Source: Bacteroidia bacterium
GTDB taxonomy: Bacteria > Bacteroidota > Bacteroidia > JAIBAJ01
Assembly (NCBI GenBank): GCA_019695265.1
Contig: JAIBAJ010000009.1
Span: 1-57,232, forward strand
Length of the DNA: 57,232 nt
Direction of reading: 5' to 3'
Under the pieces are notes generated by a model. That model was not told the DNA's origin and searched no databases. It worked only from the letters and a program-made list of their open reading frames with translations. The number at the start of each line of letters is the position of its first letter. Positions within the stretch are counted from its first letter, which is position 1. The translations under genes and the position numbers were made by a program. Below, in pieces: positions 1 through 8,391 of the stretch.

Positions 1-1596
1 GCCAATGGAGTAGGATATTCCTCCTATCCGAATAACCTGGTTGAGCGATTTGTAGAAGAGAGTTGGGAAAATGGAATCGATATTTTTAGGATTTTTGATT
101 CGCTTAATTGGATAAAGGGAATTGCACCTTGTATCGAATTTGTTAGAAATAAAACCGGAGGAATTGCCGAAGGCGCACTTTGTTATACCGGTGATATTTT
201 GGATAAGAGTCGAACCAAGTATAGCTTGGAGTACTACCTTCAATTGGCCAAGGATATTGAAAATGCCGGAGCACATATTTTGGCTATTAAGGATATGGCC
301 GGTTTGCTTAAACCTTATGCTGCAACTATATTAGTTGAAGCATTAAAGGATACAGTTAAAATTCCTATTCATCTTCATACACACGACACCTCCAGCTTGC
401 AACCCGCCACCTATCTCAAGGCAATTGAGGCCGGTGTTGATGTAGTAGATGTGGCCCTTGGAGGACTTTCCGGATTAACCTCTCAGCCCAATTTTAATTC
501 CATGGTGGAAATGATGCGTTTCCATGAACGAGAAAATCCAATCGATATTCATTCGCTCAACCAATTCTCGAATTACTTCGAGGTGGTTCGTGAACATTAT
601 TACCCTTTTGAAAGTGGCTTAAAAGCAAGTACTGCTGAGGTGTTTCAACATGAAATACCGGGTGGGCAGTATACCAACTTACGCCCACAGGCAGAAGCTT
701 TGGGATTGGGTGATAAGTTTGAATTAATTAAATCTACCTTCAAGGAGGTGAATGAATTGTTTGGAGACATTGTAAAAGTAACTCCCAGTTCCAAAGTAGT
801 TGGAGATATGGCACAATACCTTGTTTCAAATAATTATACCGTCCAGGATGTTTTAGAACGAGGCGATACCATTTCCTTCCCCGAAAGTGTTGTTTCGTTT
901 TTTAAAGGAGAAATTGGCCAACCTGTTGGAGGATTTCCTAAGGAGTTGCAAAAAATTATTCTCAAAGACAAGGAGCCGTTAACTGTTCATCCGAATGAAG
1001 TTATACCACCCATTGATTTGGATAGCGATTTTGAGGAGTTTAAACTAAAATTTGATTCTGGACTTGAGTTTACCGATTACCTGTCCTATAAAATGTTCCC
1101 AAAAGTTTTTGAGGAATATTATCGATTTAAAAAGGAATTTGGAGACGTAAGCATTATACCGACGAAATGTTTCTTTTATGGTTTGAATAACCGACAGGAA
1201 ACCAGCATTGAAATTAAGCAGGGAATGAGTATTTTGCTTCGGTACATGAGTGTTAGCGAGCCGGATGAACATGGAATGCGAAACGTTTATTACAGGCTAA
1301 ATGGACAAACCAGAAGTGTTGAAATTTTGGATCGAAGTTTAAAGGTTACCAAGCACGAAAATGCCAAGGCCGATAAGAATAATCCCGAACATGTCGGGGC
1401 TCCATTGCAAGGATTGCTGAGTAAAATTTTTGTAAAGCGTGGTCAAAGTGTTCAAAAAAACGAGCCTTTGTTTGTCATAGAGGCCATGAAAATGGAAACT
1501 ACCATTACCGCTCCAACTTATGTTACCATCAAGGATTTGCATCTTCCTGAAGGTAGCCTGGTGAATGCCGATGATTTAATAATGAGTGTTATTTAG
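1..1596 (+). CDS. pyc: Pyruvate carboxylase, C-terminal part (5' end outside window)
   Basis: The frame is open from the first base and gives 531 codons before TAG. The visible part is the carboxyltransferase domain (FRIFDSLN near residue 35, KDMAG near 97, HLHTHDT near 122) followed by a conserved linker and a C-terminal biotinyl carrier domain. The biotinylation motif EAMKMET places the acceptor Lys at about in-window residue 497. The enzyme makes oxaloacetate from pyruvate, bicarbonate and ATP in the cytoplasm to refill the TCA cycle. The order carboxyltransferase then biotin carrier on one chain fits the single-chain form rather than the two-subunit form, but the biotin carboxylase part lies outside, so a split PycB subunit cannot be fully excluded. 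Confidence 0.93.
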   Translation, partial: ANGVGYSSYPNNLVERFVEESWENGIDIFRIFDSLNWIKGIAPCIEFVRNKTGGIAEGALCYTGDILDKSRTKYSLEYYLQLAKDIENAGAHILAIKDMAGLLKPYAATILVEALKDTVKIPIHLHTHDTSSLQPATYLKAIEAGVDVVDVALGGLSGLTSQPNFNSMVEMMRFHERENPIDIHSLNQFSNYFEVVREHYYPFESGLKASTAEVFQHEIPGGQYTNLRPQAEALGLGDKFELIKSTFKEVNELFGDIVKVTPSSKVVGDMAQYLVSNNYTVQDVLERGDTISFPESVVSFFKGEIGQPVGGFPKELQKIILKDKEPLTVHPNEVIPPIDLDSDFEEFKLKFDSGLEFTDYLSYKMFPKVFEEYYRFKKEFGDVSIIPTKCFFYGLNNRQETSIEIKQGMSILLRYMSVSEPDEHGMRNVYYRLNGQTRSVEILDRSLKVTKHENAKADKNNPEHVGAPLQGLLSKIFVKRGQSVQKNEPLFVIEAMKMETTITAPTYVTIKDLHLPEGSLVNADDLIMSVI

Positions 1597-2152
1597 GTTG
1601 CTTATATCGAAGTTAATTGGTTAGAAATAAAGGGATTGGGTTAGAGTACTGAAAAATAAATTATCAAGCGAATAATTTAAATTAAAATACCTAGTATGCG
1701 GGCCCCCTCCGCCAAAAAACATTTTGCAAAATTCAAAACCACTTGCATGGCGTTCGGGTCACGCTATCGGCTGTAGTCCTCGTCCCCCTAGGCTATCGCC
1801 GTAGTGGTCCTGTGGGCTACTTGCCTCTATCGTTGCCCGAGGTGCAACCTCAACTTGTACTTTCTAATCCAAATTTTCGCTGTATCTATTAGCAAATGCA
1901 GGTTTGTAAAAGTCCAATTATTCTTCGGAATAGTTTGCCTAAACAATCTTTTTTTCGACACCGGCCACTGTGATAATAAAATTGTTTTGGACTAGTATTC
2001 AAATTGCATTGAAATAATTGTTCTTGGAAAAGGGAATAGTCCAAACCTGGGCATAACTGCTTTTCAGATTATGGCCTCATACCATCTGCATTTTTGATCT
2101 ATTCAGCAAACCTATGCAAAGGGAGATAATGGAAAAAGAGGAGATGAGATCC
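1597..2152. other. Intergenic region between convergent genes, contains repeat copy A
   Basis: No credible gene is present. Repeat copy A fills 1698-1853. The flanks (1597-1697 and 1854-2152) are AT-rich and show no hairpin terminator, tRNA or further repeat that I could recognise. Confidence 0.6.
1698..1853 (-). repeat. Structured intergenic repeat family 1, copy A
   Basis: Read on the minus strand it begins GAGGTTGCACCTC, which can itself form a small GAGG/CCTC hairpin. Then come CGGGC, A, ACG, ATAGA, GGC, AA, GTAG, a variable arm, CTAC, A, GCC, GATAG, CGT, GACC, a second arm with CGCCA/TGGCG at its base, and the closing GCCCG. CGGGC pairs with GCCCG and encloses everything. Its variable arm is nearly the same as that of copy D, including a GGC-GATA-GCC tip (GGC-GTTA-GCC in D). 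It lies between the convergent genes pyc and the ABC exporter. Confidence 0.85.
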
Positions 2153-4006
2153 CTATAAACCTTGCATTTCAATCATCTTACGGTATAAGCCGTTGGCTTC
2201 CATCAATTCCAGGTGATTACCTTCTTCAACTATTTGACCTTCATTCAAAACCAAAATTTTAGTGGCATGTTGCACTGTAGAAAGTCGATGAGCAATAATT
2301 AAGGCAGTTCTACCGGTCAGCATGGTTCCAAGAGCCTCTTGTACCAATCTTTCACTTTCGGTGTCTAAAGCTGAGGTAGCTTCATCCATAACTAAAATGG
2401 GAGGATTATTCAATACAGCTCTGGCAATACAAACCCGTTGCCGTTGTCCTCCGGATAATTTATTTCCATTATCACCAATTCCTGTATTGAACTTGTCGGG
2501 AAATTGATCTATAAATTCGAACGCATTGGCAACTTTGGCGGCATCTTCAACTGCCTTTTCACTGGCTTCCGGGTTTCCGAGAGCAATGTTGTTACGAATA
2601 GAATCGTTGAATAGAATACTATGTTGAGGAACCAAGGCTATTAATTGCCTTAAACTGGATTGTTGGATGGAAGAAATTTCGATACCATCCATTGTAATAG
2701 AACCTGAATCTACATCATAAAATCGGCATAGGAGATTGGTAATGCTGGATTTTCCGGCTCCGGAAGGACCGACCAAAGCAACAACTTCCCCTTTTTTTAT
2801 TGTAAATGAAATTCCTTTAAGAACCTCCGAATTGGAGTAGGAAAAACGTACATTTTGGAAGGCAATTTCTTTTTCAAAATGATCCAGGGTAAGAGCATCG
2901 GGAGCATCTTGTATGGTTTCTTTGGCATTTAATACCATGTTAATTCGCTCGGCAGATGCAATTCCTTTCTGAATGTAGTAAATGGATGAGGAAAAAGCCT
3001 TTGCCGGAGTAATTATCTGAGAAAAGATGGCTATGTAAGCAATAAAGGAAGCCGCAGAAAGACCGGGACTAATTTTCCCTGCCATGGTGTCCAGTACCAT
3101 TTTACCACCAAACCAAATAAGTGCGGCTAAGACAACAGCTCCCAAAAATTCACTAAGTGGAGAGGCTAAATCACGTTTTCTTATGATTCGGTTGCTTAGT
3201 TTACGAAGTGAAAAGTTTAGTTTTTTGAATTTTCCTAAAAAGAGTTCGCCGGCAAAGAAAGCTTTGATTATTTGGATTCCACCCAAGGTTTCTTCGGTTA
3301 AAGCCATCATTTCTCCTGTTGAGTTTTGAAGATCGACTGAGTTTTTCCTCAGGCTTTTACCAATTTGACCAATTATTAATCCCGAAATTGGCAAAAGAAT
3401 TAAAGCGAAAAGGGTTAATTGGGGGCTAAGAATTAATAGGCTTGTTAAGAAAACCAGGATGGAGAAAGGCTCTCTGAAAACTACTTCCAGTGAATTTAGG
3501 ATGGCCCATTCAACTTCCTGCACATCTCCGCTAATTCTGGCCATGATATCTCCTTTTCGTTCATCGCTATAATATGAAATCGGTAATGCCAGAATTTTCT
3601 TAAAAATACGTTCTCTTAAATCATGAATAATACCATTTCGAAGAGGAGCAATAAAGTACATGGCCAAGTATCTGGTTAGGTTCTTCAGGAAGAAAATGCC
3701 AACAATCATGCACACAATGACCATTAATCCTTTGGCTCTGCCATCCTCTGAAACCATGCCGTTTTCATCAGCAATAAAACCACTAATAAAATAGGAAAAC
3801 CATTGTTCAATTCCTTCTGCATTTAGTTTGAAATCAGGCCTAACCAGAACAGGCTTTTGGGTGTTAAAAAGTAAACCTAGAAAGGGAATGACCATCCCAA
3901 GCGAAAAAAGACTAAACAGGATAGAAAAGAAATTGAAAACCAAGTTTAGCAAAGCATAACGAAGGTATTTCTTCGCTAGGAATAAAATGCTTAAAAATGA
4001 TTTCAA
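2153..4006 (-). CDS. ABC exporter, fused membrane and ATPase domains (MsbA-like)
   Basis: The 617-aa half-transporter has six predicted membrane segments in residues 1-330 and a C-terminal nucleotide-binding domain. Walker A GPSGAGKSS lies near 413-421, the signature LSGGQRQR at 517-524, Walker B ILVMDEA near 537-543 and the switch His (AHRLST) near 573. The arrangement is that of MsbA or multidrug/lipid exporters working as homodimers in the inner membrane. Substrate cannot be read from the sequence; lipid A core flipping and drug export are both possible. The gene starts with ATG and has its own promoter in the 54-bp gap after the upstream amylase gene. Confidence 0.9.
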   Translation of the reverse strand: MKSFLSILFLAKKYLRYALLNLVFNFFSILFSLFSLGMVIPFLGLLFNTQKPVLVRPDFKLNAEGIEQWFSYFISGFIADENGMVSEDGRAKGLMVIVCMIVGIFFLKNLTRYLAMYFIAPLRNGIIHDLRERIFKKILALPISYYSDERKGDIMARISGDVQEVEWAILNSLEVVFREPFSILVFLTSLLILSPQLTLFALILLPISGLIIGQIGKSLRKNSVDLQNSTGEMMALTEETLGGIQIIKAFFAGELFLGKFKKLNFSLRKLSNRIIRKRDLASPLSEFLGAVVLAALIWFGGKMVLDTMAGKISPGLSAASFIAYIAIFSQIITPAKAFSSSIYYIQKGIASAERINMVLNAKETIQDAPDALTLDHFEKEIAFQNVRFSYSNSEVLKGISFTIKKGEVVALVGPSGAGKSSITNLLCRFYDVDSGSITMDGIEISSIQQSSLRQLIALVPQHSILFNDSIRNNIALGNPEASEKAVEDAAKVANAFEFIDQFPDKFNTGIGDNGNKLSGGQRQRVCIARAVLNNPPILVMDEATSALDTESERLVQEALGTMLTGRTALIIAHRLSTVQHATKILVLNEGQIVEEGNHLELMEANGLYRKMIEMQGL

Positions 4007-4023
4007 AGCCTTGGTTTAAGCCG

Positions 4024-4054
4024 CAAAGGTAGACAATAGAGTTTCCAATGCCAA
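4024..4054 (-). promoter_or_regulatory. Bacteroidota-type promoter for the ABC exporter
   Basis: On the minus strand TAccTTTG occupies 4031-4024, preceded by TTG at 4054-4052 with a 20-base spacer. This matches the phylum consensus TTG-N17-23-TAnnTTTG. Transcription would begin about seven bases downstream, close to the ATG at 4006. Confidence 0.7.
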
Positions 4055-4060
4055 ACCCTG

Positions 4061-6436
4061 TTATTCCAGGTTAATAATTTCAAAGGAATAGGGTTTCAAT
4101 TGAACTTCAAAAACTCTTTGAATTTTAGTAGTTTTAGATTTGAAATTGACAACCGGAAATTTATGGTTATACCTTGCGGGCACCTGGAACGAAATGTTCT
4201 GAACGGTGTTTGATTTATTAAAAGCAACAATGCTTGCTTTGCCAAAATAGCTGCGTAGATAAACCAAAACCTGATCACTAACCTGCAAAGGTTGATATTC
4301 GCCATAAATAAGTTCGATGTTTTCTTGTCTTAAGTGGGCTAAGGTTTTAACGGTTGATTTTACTTTGGATTCGAATGGAGAGAGCTGATCAAATTTCATG
4401 AATCGGCGGTTATCCGGATCTCCTGCACCCGGCATCCCAATTTCATCACCGTAATACATTACCGGAATGCCGGGAATGGTAAATACCATTGCTTCCAATT
4501 GCATTAATTTATAATAACCTAAAGTATCCAGCACTTCAATTTTCCGACTCCATCCGGCCTCTTTTTCGTCTTCATTTAAGCTTAACCCTTTGCCTGCATA
4601 ACTGATGAATCTAGCCAAGTCATGGTTTCCGGTAATATTTGCCATTAGGTGATGGTAGCCGTAATATTCAAAAGAGGATTTTAAACTAGCATTTAATTTG
4701 GAAAAGCTTTCCTTTTCATCCAAAAATACAGAGCGGGCATCGAAATACAGGTTAAAATCAAATTGTCCATCCATTTCTCCGGAATTAATATAGTTGTTAA
4801 TTAATTCACGGCTTCCAAATGTTTCTCCAACCTGGTATAGGTGTTTGCCCGATGGATTAGTTTCCTTTTTTATTTTTTGAGATAGAGCGCGCCAAAATTC
4901 TTCATGGATATGTTTGGTGGCATCGTGCCTGAAACCATCTACCCCAAAATTCTTTACCCAATACATAGCCGTATCGCTCATTGCCTCAATTACTTCCGGG
5001 TTGGAATAGTCCAAATCAGGTAAAAAAGTGTCGAACCAGGTAGTTAATCTTTGTTCATCCCAAATTCGGATATTTTTTCTGCCGTCTTTAAGTACTAGGG
5101 GTGTTAGCCAATTCGGATGCAACTTATTGATAGGATGTTCCTGATGAACATGGTTAGCCACATAGTCCATAACAACCCTCATGTTTTGTTGATGGGCCAT
5201 TGCAATCAGGTTTCGGAACAAGGAGTCATTTCCAAAACGATGATCGATTTTTTTCAAACTAATTGGCCAGTAGCCATGATATCCGGAGAACTTCCTGTGA
5301 GGTGCAGGATACTCTACAAATCCTGTTTCCGGATTCTGAAATATGGGTGAAATCCAAATGGTATTGAATCCTAAGTCCTGAAAATAGCCATTTTTAATTT
5401 CCTCGATAATACCGGCCATATCTCCACCCTGGTAATTGGATTTAAAATCAATTTCTTTATCTATCACCGGTTTATCATTGGATTTATCTCCATTTCTAAA
5501 CCTATCCACCAATAGGAAGTACATAATTTGAGTTTCAGGTCTATCCTTTCCTGCTTCCTGAAAGGTTTGGACTACCTTACCTTCCTGAAGCGGTATTAAT
5601 AAGTCATTGGCTTCGGATTGGCCATTGCAGGCAAAAACACGAATATAGGAATGCTGAACTTTTTTTGCAATTCCAGGGATTTTAATGGAAAGTTCACCAT
5701 CCGAAACAGTAACAAATGATTTACCAAGTAAGTGGTTTTGCCAAAACACAAAAAATTTGGTAGGGTTGTTGGAAAAACCAATTTTCAGAGATTTGTCTGA
5801 GCTTGATTTGGTAAAAAGCTGGGGTGGTGCAACTGGAGAAGTTTTTACATCCAGTACAGAATTATATCCTCCAATTCCATTCGATGCAGAGTCTTTATTG
5901 GAAGGGTCATTCATCCATTTTCCATCCACCACCAATTTGTATTGGTATCGTCCGGGATTTAAATATAATTTCGTAAACCAACGTCCTTCTTCAAACAAAA
6001 GTGAATTTTCTGCCGGATTCCAAGAGTTGATGTCCCCGGCAATTTGAACATGTTTGGGTTTGGAACCTCGATGTACAAAACTAATGTGAGTAGGGATTTT
6101 ATGTGATTTCCTAAGCAGAATATCGTAGTTTCCTTGAGCTGTCCAAATGGTCATAACTGATTGAATGGGCACTTGGTCAGGAAGGTAACTTAATTGGAGT
6201 GTTCCATTTATTGGATTGAAAACCTTTTTGAATAGTTTGTCAACACTAATACTGTCTATTACCTTAGTTTCCGGGATAAAATCGCTTAAAAACAAGGTGG
6301 TACTGTCTTTTCCTAATGTTACCGGAATGGCACATTCAGTGAGTAAGGGTTTTTCAGGAAACTGGTCGCCATTTTGGCAAGATGAAAGAAAATATAAGAC
6401 AAATAGTATTGCGGAAATTAATCTAAACTGTTGCAT
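4061..6436 (-). CDS. GH13 alpha-amylase family lipoprotein with N-terminal carbohydrate-binding region
   Basis: The 791-aa protein starts with a short hydrophobic leader ending in a lipobox (FLSSC, Cys near residue 20), so it is probably lipid-anchored at the outer membrane or surface. Residues about 115-180 resemble the early-set glycogen-binding (CBM48-like) fold, with VQIAGDINSWNP and YQYKLVVDGKW. The TIM barrel starts near 300 (YFLLVDRFRNGD). The GH13 motifs are present: DYVANHV, GFRHDATKH (nucleophile Asp), VGETFG (acid/base Glu) and ITGNHD (third Asp). It should cut alpha-1,4-glucans or related maltodextrins. No SusC/SusD pair is next to it. A perfect 16-bp palindrome lies 33 bp upstream of the start. 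Confidence 0.88.
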   Translation of the reverse strand: MQQFRLISAILFVLYFLSSCQNGDQFPEKPLLTECAIPVTLGKDSTTLFLSDFIPETKVIDSISVDKLFKKVFNPINGTLQLSYLPDQVPIQSVMTIWTAQGNYDILLRKSHKIPTHISFVHRGSKPKHVQIAGDINSWNPAENSLLFEEGRWFTKLYLNPGRYQYKLVVDGKWMNDPSNKDSASNGIGGYNSVLDVKTSPVAPPQLFTKSSSDKSLKIGFSNNPTKFFVFWQNHLLGKSFVTVSDGELSIKIPGIAKKVQHSYIRVFACNGQSEANDLLIPLQEGKVVQTFQEAGKDRPETQIMYFLLVDRFRNGDKSNDKPVIDKEIDFKSNYQGGDMAGIIEEIKNGYFQDLGFNTIWISPIFQNPETGFVEYPAPHRKFSGYHGYWPISLKKIDHRFGNDSLFRNLIAMAHQQNMRVVMDYVANHVHQEHPINKLHPNWLTPLVLKDGRKNIRIWDEQRLTTWFDTFLPDLDYSNPEVIEAMSDTAMYWVKNFGVDGFRHDATKHIHEEFWRALSQKIKKETNPSGKHLYQVGETFGSRELINNYINSGEMDGQFDFNLYFDARSVFLDEKESFSKLNASLKSSFEYYGYHHLMANITGNHDLARFISYAGKGLSLNEDEKEAGWSRKIEVLDTLGYYKLMQLEAMVFTIPGIPVMYYGDEIGMPGAGDPDNRRFMKFDQLSPFESKVKSTVKTLAHLRQENIELIYGEYQPLQVSDQVLVYLRSYFGKASIVAFNKSNTVQNISFQVPARYNHKFPVVNFKSKTTKIQRVFEVQLKPYSFEIINLE

Positions 6437-6749
6437 TACAAGGAATTTGATGGTCGAAGGTGTTGGGATTTTATTCGAATAAAAGGTAAAGGAATAAAAA
6501 TATTTTCAATGTAGACAGCTAGACTACTTTCATCCTAAAAAATAATTTAGAATTTTTTGGAGGAATGAGGATTATTATGAAATCGTTTAATTTTAGTAAG
6601 TTATTGCTGATTTCTTGGGCAATGAATTTGGGATTGCATTTGTGTTTGTTCGTTTCAAATCAAAAGAATTAATATTTGTTTAAAAAAAGGGAAATCCTCG
6701 CTGGTTTTTTATATCGGTATTGTCTATTTTGGCCTTCAATTTATTCCCA
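6437..6749. other. Divergent intergenic region with a perfect palindrome
   Basis: This AT-rich gap separates the divergent amylase gene and surface lipoprotein gene. The only structure I see is the 16-bp palindrome at 6469-6484. No clear TAnnTTTG element was found for either gene. Confidence 0.5.
6469..6484. promoter_or_regulatory. Perfect 16-bp palindrome, candidate operator
   Basis: TTTTATTCGAATAAAA reads identically on both strands and lies 33 bp upstream of the GH13 lipoprotein ATG (minus strand) in a divergent promoter region. The position suits a dimeric regulator site. No regulator gene is adjacent, so this is inference from symmetry and position only. Confidence 0.35.
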
Positions 6750-8372
6750 ATGAAAAATTATAGACTAAGACAAATTGGATTATTAGTTTCTTTAGGAGCC
6801 GGGCTATTCACCTTGAACTCTTGTTACAAGGATTATTTCGAAACAGACAAATATACCTTATCGAGCTATGAGCCAGATTTGGCGGCACCTATAGTTCATT
6901 CGAAAATGACTATCGGAGATATTTTACCGGAACAATTGGGGACTTTTCTCAATGTGGCAAACGATAATTTTGTTACACTGATTTATTCAAGTTCCAATGA
7001 AAGTCGCGCCATGGGTGAATACATCCTTTTTCCTAACCAGGTTTTTAATCAGAGCCTGGTATTGAGTGCAAGCGATGCCAATCAAATCAATGGTGGAAGT
7101 TCGGCATCGATTAATGCGTTAGGAACTGCAACGATGATTACTAATGGCGAGCAATTTACAGCAGCCAGTTTAACCGGAGGAACCATGGAGGTTAACATTA
7201 CATCAGACGTACCTGCCAGTGGCACCATAACTGTTACTTGGCCTTTGGTTTTAAAGAATGGAAACCCATTAACCCGAACCATTACGATTAACTATACCGG
7301 AGGCTTACCTGTTGTTGGATCAGCTTCCATTGATATGAGTGGCTATACGGTCGATCTTTCTCCAAACGTATCTGATTTCAATGCTTTGAATTATACCTAT
7401 ACCGCTACTTTGGCAGGTGGTTCTGCCGCTTCTGCCGGACAATCGGTATTGGTTAGTGCGGCAATGAATAATGTGGTTTATGACCGGATATCAGGCAATT
7501 TGGGACCTAAATTAATTGATATTGATCCTGATACCACCTTCATTCAATTGTTTAACAATGCCTCCTTGCCTGATTTAGGGGTTTTTGATATTTTAGAACC
7601 TACGCTAAAGGTTTCTGTTAGCCATGATATGGTAATTGCTTCCCAAGGGCAGGTGGCTCAATTACTAGGATATAAATTTAATAATCAACCTGTCATTTTT
7701 AATGCTCCAACCTTAACCGGTGGGCCTTTGGTGGTTAGTTCCAGCCCGGTTTTAGGGCAAATGGTTACAAGTTCGTATACCGCTGATTATACAAATTCAA
7801 CCCTTAAAAACCTAGTAGAACAAAAGGCTCCTAAGTTGATAACTGATTTAGACGTAACCATTAACCCTACAGGTGGCGCGGCACTGAATGAAGTAATGGC
7901 AACCAGCAAATTTAAGGTAGACAAAGAACTTCAATTGCCGCTGCGAGGTTTGGCTTTTAATTTCTTTGTTCAAGATACTGCCGAGTTTTCACTTGGAAAT
8001 ATCACCGAAAGCATTCAGGAAGCTTTGTTTAGAATAGCTACCATTAATAGCTTTCCGGTAGATGGTAGAATGCAGCTTTATTTTGTGGATGAAAGCTATG
8101 TCATAATTGATTCTTTAATCACCAATGTTAATGATAAAGTAATAGTTTCTGCTCCTATCAATAATGATGGTAAATCCATAGGTACTTCAACAAAAACAGT
8201 AGATGTTTTAATGGATGAAACCAGGATCAACCGCCTCAAGGACAGCAAAAATGTGATTATCCGTTCTTACATTGCTTCAGCCAATGATGGTGCCCAAAAC
8301 GTAAAGATTTATTCCGATAACTATATAGATATCAAGTTAGGAATGCGAGTAACTTTAAAATTGGAGAACTAA
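6750..8372 (+). CDS. Putative surface lipoprotein, function unknown
   Basis: The ATG at 6750 is preferred over an in-frame TTG at 6720, because it gives a clean lipoprotein signal: a basic start (MKNYRLRQ), a hydrophobic stretch and the lipobox LNSC. The mature protein (about 515 aa) is rich in Thr, Ser, Asn and beta-strand patterns and has no Cys cluster or recognisable catalytic motif. It is probably exported and membrane-anchored. Only 19 bp separate it from the DUF5723/OmpA gene on the same strand, so the two are probably one transcript and may act together at the outer membrane. I do not recognise the family. Confidence 0.75.
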   Translation: MKNYRLRQIGLLVSLGAGLFTLNSCYKDYFETDKYTLSSYEPDLAAPIVHSKMTIGDILPEQLGTFLNVANDNFVTLIYSSSNESRAMGEYILFPNQVFNQSLVLSASDANQINGGSSASINALGTATMITNGEQFTAASLTGGTMEVNITSDVPASGTITVTWPLVLKNGNPLTRTITINYTGGLPVVGSASIDMSGYTVDLSPNVSDFNALNYTYTATLAGGSAASAGQSVLVSAAMNNVVYDRISGNLGPKLIDIDPDTTFIQLFNNASLPDLGVFDILEPTLKVSVSHDMVIASQGQVAQLLGYKFNNQPVIFNAPTLTGGPLVVSSSPVLGQMVTSSYTADYTNSTLKNLVEQKAPKLITDLDVTINPTGGAALNEVMATSKFKVDKELQLPLRGLAFNFFVQDTAEFSLGNITESIQEALFRIATINSFPVDGRMQLYFVDESYVIIDSLITNVNDKVIVSAPINNDGKSIGTSTKTVDVLMDETRINRLKDSKNVIIRSYIASANDGAQNVKIYSDNYIDIKLGMRVTLKLEN

Positions 8373-8391
8373 ACGCTTAAAACTTGATCAA

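Noticed and set aside
1804-1995. Small plus-strand reading frame in the first intergenic region
   Set aside because: It runs through repeat copy A, whose conservation is structural, and shows no protein-like pattern shared with other copies.
5685-6047. 120-aa plus-strand reading frame
   Set aside because: Antisense shadow within the GH13 lipoprotein gene, whose motifs are all intact.
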